From the NCBI GenBank assembly GCA_019417045.1, contig DXWE01000032.1:2274-10030 (forward strand): 7,757 nt of DNA, read 5' to 3'. Made by a program: the position numbers and the translations under genes. Shown piece after piece: positions 4,674 to 7,757 of the stretch (position 1 is the first letter of the stretch; the number at the start of each line of letters is the position of its first letter). The DNA is from Oscillospiraceae bacterium (GTDB lineage Bacteria; Bacillota; Clostridia; Oscillospirales; Acutalibacteraceae). The notes beneath the pieces were generated by a model that was given only the letters and a program-made list of their open reading frames with translations, was not told the origin of the DNA and ran no database searches.

Positions 4674-5360
4674 ATCGAATTCAAAGGCGTACATAAGGTG
4701 TACCCCAGCGGGGTCAAGGCCCTGCGGGACGTGAATCTCCGGATCGACAAAGGAGAATTTGTCTTTATTGTCGGGGCGTCCGGAGCGGGAAAAAGCACCT
4801 TTTTGAAGCTCATCATGCGGGAGGAGGTTCCCTCCGCAGGAGAGGTCATCATCGGCAAATACCGGCTCAGCGGGATGAAGCGGCGGCAGGTGCCCTATCT
4901 GCGCCGTACCATGGGCATTGTGTTCCAGGACTTCCGGCTGATCCAGAACATGAATGTCTTCGACAACGTTGCGTTCGCAATGCGCGTGATCGGCGCATCC
5001 AACCGGCAGATCCACAAGCGGGTGCCGTATATCCTGGCGCTGGTCGGGCTGCAGAACAAGATGCGCGCGTTCCCGGCGGAGCTTTCGGGCGGCGAGCAGC
5101 AGCGGGTGAGCCTTGCGCGGGCGCTGGTGAACAACCCGTCCATGATCGTGGCGGACGAGCCCACCGGCAACATCGATCCCGAGATGTCCTATGAGATCAT
5201 GGAGCTGCTCGACGAGATCAACCGCCGCGGCACAACGGTGCTGGTGGTGACGCACGAACACGACCTGGTGCGCCAGTTCCACCACCGCACGATCGTGATC
5301 CAAAACGGGACGGTGGTGTCCGACAGCCGGGACGGAGGTGTGCTGCATGCGGTTCAGTAG
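4671..5360 (+). CDS. ftsE: Cell-division ABC ATPase FtsE
   Basis: A 229-aa cytoplasmic ATPase that pairs with the membrane protein FtsX. ATP hydrolysis by FtsE is transmitted through FtsX to activate peptidoglycan hydrolases outside the cell at division or elongation sites. Motifs from the TTG start: Walker A GASGAGKST (35-43), Q-loop Q86 in VFQDFRLIQNMNVFDNVAFA, signature LSGGEQQR (138-145), Walker B MIVADEP (158-164), D-loop TGNIDP (165-170) and switch histidine H195 (VVTHEHDLV). DFRLIQNMNVFDNV and GASGAGKSTFLKLI are typical of FtsE rather than LolD or MacB. Length is normal (about 228 aa). It is the first gene of the operon, under the 4552-4580 promoter. Its 3' end overlaps ftsX by 14 nt and contains the ftsX ribosome binding site, so translation is probably coupled. 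All ATPase motifs appear intact. Confidence 0.95.
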   Translation: MIEFKGVHKVYPSGVKALRDVNLRIDKGEFVFIVGASGAGKSTFLKLIMREEVPSAGEVIIGKYRLSGMKRRQVPYLRRTMGIVFQDFRLIQNMNVFDNVAFAMRVIGASNRQIHKRVPYILALVGLQNKMRAFPAELSGGEQQRVSLARALVNNPSMIVADEPTGNIDPEMSYEIMELLDEINRRGTTVLVVTHEHDLVRQFHHRTIVIQNGTVVSDSRDGGVLHAVQ

Positions 5361-6249
5361 TATCCGTTACCTGCTGCGGGAGGGGTTCCGCAACATCTGG
5401 CAGAACCGCTGGATGTCGGTGGCCTCCGTGTGCGTGCTGGTCTCCTGCCTGCTCATCACCGGTGCCGCCTACCTGGTATTCGTCAATGTGGAGCACATGT
5501 TCGAATGGGTATATGACCAGAACATCGTGGTCGTGTATGCGGATCTCGACGCAACGGAGGACGAGCTCTCGTCCCTGCAGGCACGGCTGGAGGGGACGGA
5601 CAATGTCCAGTCGGTGGAATTCCTCTCGAAGGATGAGATCCTGCAGCGCTATGCGGACTCCTTCTCCCCCGCCCTGTTTGAACAATTGCAGGGGGAAAAC
5701 AACCCGATGCAGGACGCGTTTATCGTGACCTTCTCCGACCTGGCCCTGCTCGACAGTTCCATGCAGACGATCGGGACCTACGACGGGGTGGAGAGCATGG
5801 AATATAACGGCGACCTCGCCGCGATGCTCACCCGGATCCGCAACATCCTGTTCATGGCGGGCGGCTGGGTCATCGCGCTGCTGCTGATCGTGTCGCTGTT
5901 CATCATCTCGAACACCATCAAGCTGACGGTGTACAGCCGGCGGCTGGAGATTGGGATCATGAAATCGGTGGGCGCCACCAACACGTTCATCCGGATCCCG
6001 TTTATCATTGAGGGGATGGTGCTCGGCCTGGTCGCCGGGCTGCTGACCTTCGGCATCACCTATCTCATCTATCACTATCTCGAGAAATCCATCCAGCTCA
6101 GCGCCTTTTTGGGCCTGGTCCGGTTTTCGGAATTGCAATGGATCCTGCTCGCCGGCTTCCTGGCAGCCGGGGTGCTGACCGGCATCCTCGGCAGTGCGAT
6201 TTCGATGGGCCGGGATCTGAAAGAGAAAGGACGTGTCTCGCTTGAGTAA
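5347..6249 (+). CDS. ftsX: Cell-division permease-like protein FtsX
   Basis: A 300-aa integral membrane partner of FtsE. It has a cytoplasmic N-terminus (RFSSIRYLLREGFRNIWQNR), TM1 at about 24-47, an extracellular domain at about 48-165 (NIVVVYADLDATEDELSSLQ to MEYNGDLAAM) and three further helices at about 167-191, 218-243 and 263-285. The conserved cytoplasmic coupling segment SNTIKLTVYSRRLEIGIMKS followed by VGATNTFIRIPFIIEG lies at 188-224. The extracellular loop is where FtsX binds hydrolases or their activators (EnvC in E. coli, PcsB in pneumococcus, CwlO cofactors in Bacillus). ATG 5347 is chosen because GGAGGT at 5334-5339 lies 7 nt upstream, inside ftsE. A GTG at 5338 overlaps that site and would only add MCC. 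The last 8 nt overlap the M23 gene start. Length and topology are typical. Confidence 0.94.
   Translation: MRFSSIRYLLREGFRNIWQNRWMSVASVCVLVSCLLITGAAYLVFVNVEHMFEWVYDQNIVVVYADLDATEDELSSLQARLEGTDNVQSVEFLSKDEILQRYADSFSPALFEQLQGENNPMQDAFIVTFSDLALLDSSMQTIGTYDGVESMEYNGDLAAMLTRIRNILFMAGGWVIALLLIVSLFIISNTIKLTVYSRRLEIGIMKSVGATNTFIRIPFIIEGMVLGLVAGLLTFGITYLIYHYLEKSIQLSAFLGLVRFSELQWILLAGFLAAGVLTGILGSAISMGRDLKEKGRVSLE
6226..6244 (+). promoter_or_regulatory. Ribosome binding site that favours TTG 6242 for the M23 gene
   Basis: AAAGGACGTG (6226-6235) matches the full anti-Shine-Dalgarno complement AAAGGAGGTG at nine of ten positions. This places TTG 6242 at a good distance, about 8 nt after the core, whereas the in-frame GTG 6233 lies inside the site itself. 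TTG gives the N-terminus MSKRKRVVTQVV, a clean signal peptide start. Confidence 0.75.
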
Positions 6250-7504
6250 ACGGAAACGCGTTGTCACACAGGTGGTATCGCTGCTGTTGGCGTTCGGGCT
6301 GCTGATCGCCTCCCAGCCGGCGGACTTTGCGCTGCCGGTAAAAGCGGACGAGATCTCCGATCTGGAACAGCAGAAGGACCAGCTCGAGCAGCAGCAGCAG
6401 GAGCTGGAGCAGAAAAAGGACGCTCTGGCGGATGACCTCGACTCTCAAAAGCAGCGCAAGGCGTATCTGGACGAGCAGATCGCCCTCAAGACGCAGGAGA
6501 TCGAGCTGAACGCCCGCCTGATCGCGGATCTGGATGAGCAGCTCTACCAAAAGGAGCAGGAGATCGCTCAGAAGGAGCAGGAGATCGCCGAGAAAGACGC
6601 GGCGATCGCCGTCAAGTTTGCAGAATTGCAGGAGCGGCTGCGCACGGTGGCCAAGACCGGCAACCTGTCCACGCTGCAGATGCTGCTGAGCACGGACAGC
6701 TTTGTCGACTACCTGCTGAAATCCAAGCTGATGGAGACGATCGCCGCGAACGACCAGCGGCTGATCGACGGGATTGAAGCCGAGATTGAGGAGATCAGCG
6801 CGCAGAAAACCTCGCTTGAGGCGGACAAGGCCGCTCTCGAAACCGAGCGGGCGGAGCTGGAAGAGCTCCAGCGGCAGGCGGACGCGGACAAGGAGGAGCT
6901 GGACAGCCTCGGCGCGGAGGCGCAGGCGGTCATCCAGTCGCTCCAGAGCGATATGGCGTATTATGCCGACCTGATCGCGGAGGCACAGGCCAAGGAAGAG
7001 GCGCTGCAGGACCGGATCGACGAGCTGATGGAAGAGCTCAACAACTCGGATACCCCGCCGGAGGACTACCAGGGCGGGACGATGTACTGGCCCTCAAAAT
7101 CCATGTTCATCGTCACCTCCACATTCGGCTACCGGCCGGAGTTCGGGTCCTGGCACCGCGGCATTGACATCGCCTGCCCGGGCAGTGCCTATGGCAAGGA
7201 TATCATCGCGGCGGCGGACGGCACGGTCGTGTACGTCAACGACACCAACTCCTGGGGATCCGGCTGGGGGTACCACGTCATCCTCGACCACGGGGTCGAC
7301 GCCCAGGGACGGCGGATCATGACGCTGTACGCGCACTGCTCCTCCATCCTGGTGTCCGAGGGCGACCGGGTGGTCGGCGGGGAGACCCAGCTGGCGCGGG
7401 CCGGCAACACGGGCAACAGCTACGGCGCGCACCTGCATTTTGAAGTGTACGAGGACGGCGTGCGCGTGGATCCCATCAAGAACGGATACGTGGTCGTTCC
7501 GTAA
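6242..7504 (+). CDS. Exported coiled-coil M23 (LytM) peptidoglycan hydrolase, EnvC/CwlO-like
   Basis: A 420-aa secreted protein. Residues 1-35 form a signal peptide (KRKR, then VVTQVVSLLLAFGLLIAS, likely cut after VKA). Residues 37-267 are rich in Glu, Gln, Lys and Leu and form two long coiled-coil arms around a non-coil segment, GNLSTLQMLLSTDSFVDYLL (140-159), the pattern seen in EnvC, PcsB and CwlO-type proteins. After a short linker (NNSDTPPEDYQGG) the M23 metallopeptidase domain covers about 281-413, with HRGID (H305, D309), LYAH (H365) and HLHFEV (H397, H399). These are the zinc ligands and catalytic histidines of active LytM enzymes, so it probably cleaves peptide cross-links, unlike E. 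coli EnvC whose LytM domain is inactive. It overlaps ftsX by 8 nt and is the likely client of FtsEX. GTG 6233 is the alternative start (423 aa). Cell-surface location and FtsX binding are inferred. Confidence 0.92.
   Translation: MSKRKRVVTQVVSLLLAFGLLIASQPADFALPVKADEISDLEQQKDQLEQQQQELEQKKDALADDLDSQKQRKAYLDEQIALKTQEIELNARLIADLDEQLYQKEQEIAQKEQEIAEKDAAIAVKFAELQERLRTVAKTGNLSTLQMLLSTDSFVDYLLKSKLMETIAANDQRLIDGIEAEIEEISAQKTSLEADKAALETERAELEELQRQADADKEELDSLGAEAQAVIQSLQSDMAYYADLIAEAQAKEEALQDRIDELMEELNNSDTPPEDYQGGTMYWPSKSMFIVTSTFGYRPEFGSWHRGIDIACPGSAYGKDIIAAADGTVVYVNDTNSWGSGWGYHVILDHGVDAQGRRIMTLYAHCSSILVSEGDRVVGGETQLARAGNTGNSYGAHLHFEVYEDGVRVDPIKNGYVVVP
6548..6610 (+). repeat. Tandem 21-bp heptad-coding repeat within the M23 gene
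   Basis: Three in-frame 21-bp units encode QKEQEIA, QKEQEIA and the diverged EKDAAIA (residues 103-123). The first two share an identical 17-base stretch (6551-6567 and 6572-6588). Each unit is exactly one coiled-coil heptad, so copy-number change would lengthen the coil without breaking the frame or helical register. Confidence 0.75.
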
Positions 7505-7526
7505 ACGCGCGGATGTGTCATTTCCG

Positions 7527-7562
7527 GAAAGGTGCTGTGAACGGACAGCACCTTTCTTGCCC
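7527..7562 (+). terminator. Terminator of the ftsEX-M23 operon
   Basis: GAAAGGTGCTGT at 7527-7538 pairs perfectly over 12 bp with ACAGCACCTTTC at 7545-7556 around a GAACGG loop, 22 nt after the TAA stop. The tract after it is TTGCCCTTTGCC, only moderately U-rich, so termination may be incomplete and leave some readthrough into the S41 peptidase gene. Confidence 0.7.
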
Positions 7563-7600
7563 TTTGCCCTCTCCCCGGATGGGGCATACTACGAAAGACG

Positions 7601-7627
7601 TTTTGTCCGCGCCGGCTGCGGACAAAA
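7601..7627. repeat. Inverted repeat in the leader of the S41 peptidase gene
   Basis: TTTTGTCCGC at 7601-7610 pairs perfectly with GCGGACAAAA at 7618-7627 around GCCGGCT. With its A/T ends it resembles a terminator for the opposite strand, or a leader hairpin 26 nt before the S41 gene start. A CATACT at 7585-7590 could be a -10 box for that gene, but its -35 match is poor. Confidence 0.6.
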
Positions 7628-7653
7628 ACCGGCCCGGAAAGGCAGGGAATGTG

Positions 7654-7757
7654 ATGAATAAAAAGATCTCGCTCGGCACCACCCTGGCGTTGCTGCTCGT
7701 CGCCGTGACGCTGACCGTGTCGGTCACCATGGTTATCGCCATGAAGCGGTTCAGCAG
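7654..7757 (+). CDS. S41-family (CtpA-like) peptidase, N-terminal fragment
   Basis: Only the first 34 residues are present: MNKKISLGTTLALLLVAVTL and then TVSVTMVIAMKRFS. It has a basic start and one membrane-spanning signal anchor (about 7-29). This N-terminus and the position right after ftsEX and the M23 gene match Clostridial carboxy-terminal processing proteases (S41, CtpA/CtpB type), which have a PDZ domain and a Ser-Lys catalytic dyad; none of those parts is visible here. ATG 7654 is preceded by AGGGA (7644-7648), 5 nt away; GTG 7651 immediately upstream is the alternative. The assignment depends on resemblance of the N-terminus and gene order, so it is moderate. CtpA proteases elsewhere degrade or process cell-wall hydrolases, which would fit the neighbourhood. 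Confidence 0.65.
   Translation, partial: MNKKISLGTTLALLLVAVTLTVSVTMVIAMKRFS

Noticed and set aside
5218..6267. 349-aa open frame on the minus strand across ftsE/ftsX
   Set aside because: Antisense shadow of ftsX with low-complexity His/Asp/Gln/Arg-rich sequence and no promoter or ribosome binding site.
1..7757. CRISPR array, tRNA or rRNA genes, insertion sequence, phage or toxin-antitoxin genes
   Set aside because: I saw no spaced direct repeats, no cloverleaf, no transposase or integrase motifs and no compositional break suggesting a mobile island.

Overview
The window looks like chromosomal core-genome DNA from a GC-rich member of the Clostridia, most likely Oscillospirales/Ruminococcaceae-like. 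This rests on the gene content (DUF1292/YrzB protein, DUF4830 protein, MsmX/UgpC-type ATPase beside a CdaR-like regulator, and ftsE-ftsX-M23-ctpA), strong AGGGAGG/AAGGAG ribosome binding sites, TTG starts, and sigma-A-type promoters in short AT-rich islands. All real genes lie on the + strand. I see no tRNA, rRNA, CRISPR array, insertion sequence or phage gene.

Left part (1-1823): the end of a DUF1292 (YrzB-like) gene is followed by a 330-base gene-free stretch. This folds into a rod with a closing stem, a symmetric 12/12-nt central bubble and a GC-rich apical arm, which is the architecture of 6S RNA (ssrS). An intrinsic terminator follows at 400-434. Next come a membrane-anchored DUF4830 protein, whose start region lies in an AT-rich palindrome, and an RsuA-family 16S rRNA pseudouridine synthase.

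Middle part (1824-4500): an AT-rich regulatory island carries a cre-like palindrome and an extended -10 promoter. It precedes a stand-alone MsmX/UgpC-type sugar ABC importer ATPase, which ends in a strong terminator. A separate promoter, overlapped by a perfect inverted repeat, then drives a 361-aa CdaR/PucR-type regulator. No permease or binding protein is present, so the ATPase probably serves importers encoded elsewhere.

Right part (4501-7757): a near-consensus promoter, a long GC-rich leader hairpin and a TTG-started ftsE begin a tightly coupled cell-wall operon, ftsE-ftsX-M23 hydrolase. Both junctions overlap (14 nt and 8 nt). FtsE and FtsX form a membrane ATPase complex thought to switch peptidoglycan hydrolases on. 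The third gene encodes an exported coiled-coil LytM/M23 protein of EnvC/CwlO-like layout with apparently intact metal ligands, and is the natural FtsEX client. After a hairpin terminator, the N-terminus of an S41 (CtpA-like) peptidase begins and runs off the window.

Overall these are mostly conserved housekeeping genes. The most interesting items are the 6S RNA candidate with its built-in alternative hairpin, the operator-like palindromes at three promoters or starts, and the FtsEX-hydrolase-CtpA arrangement. I do not see strong evidence for an entirely new system.
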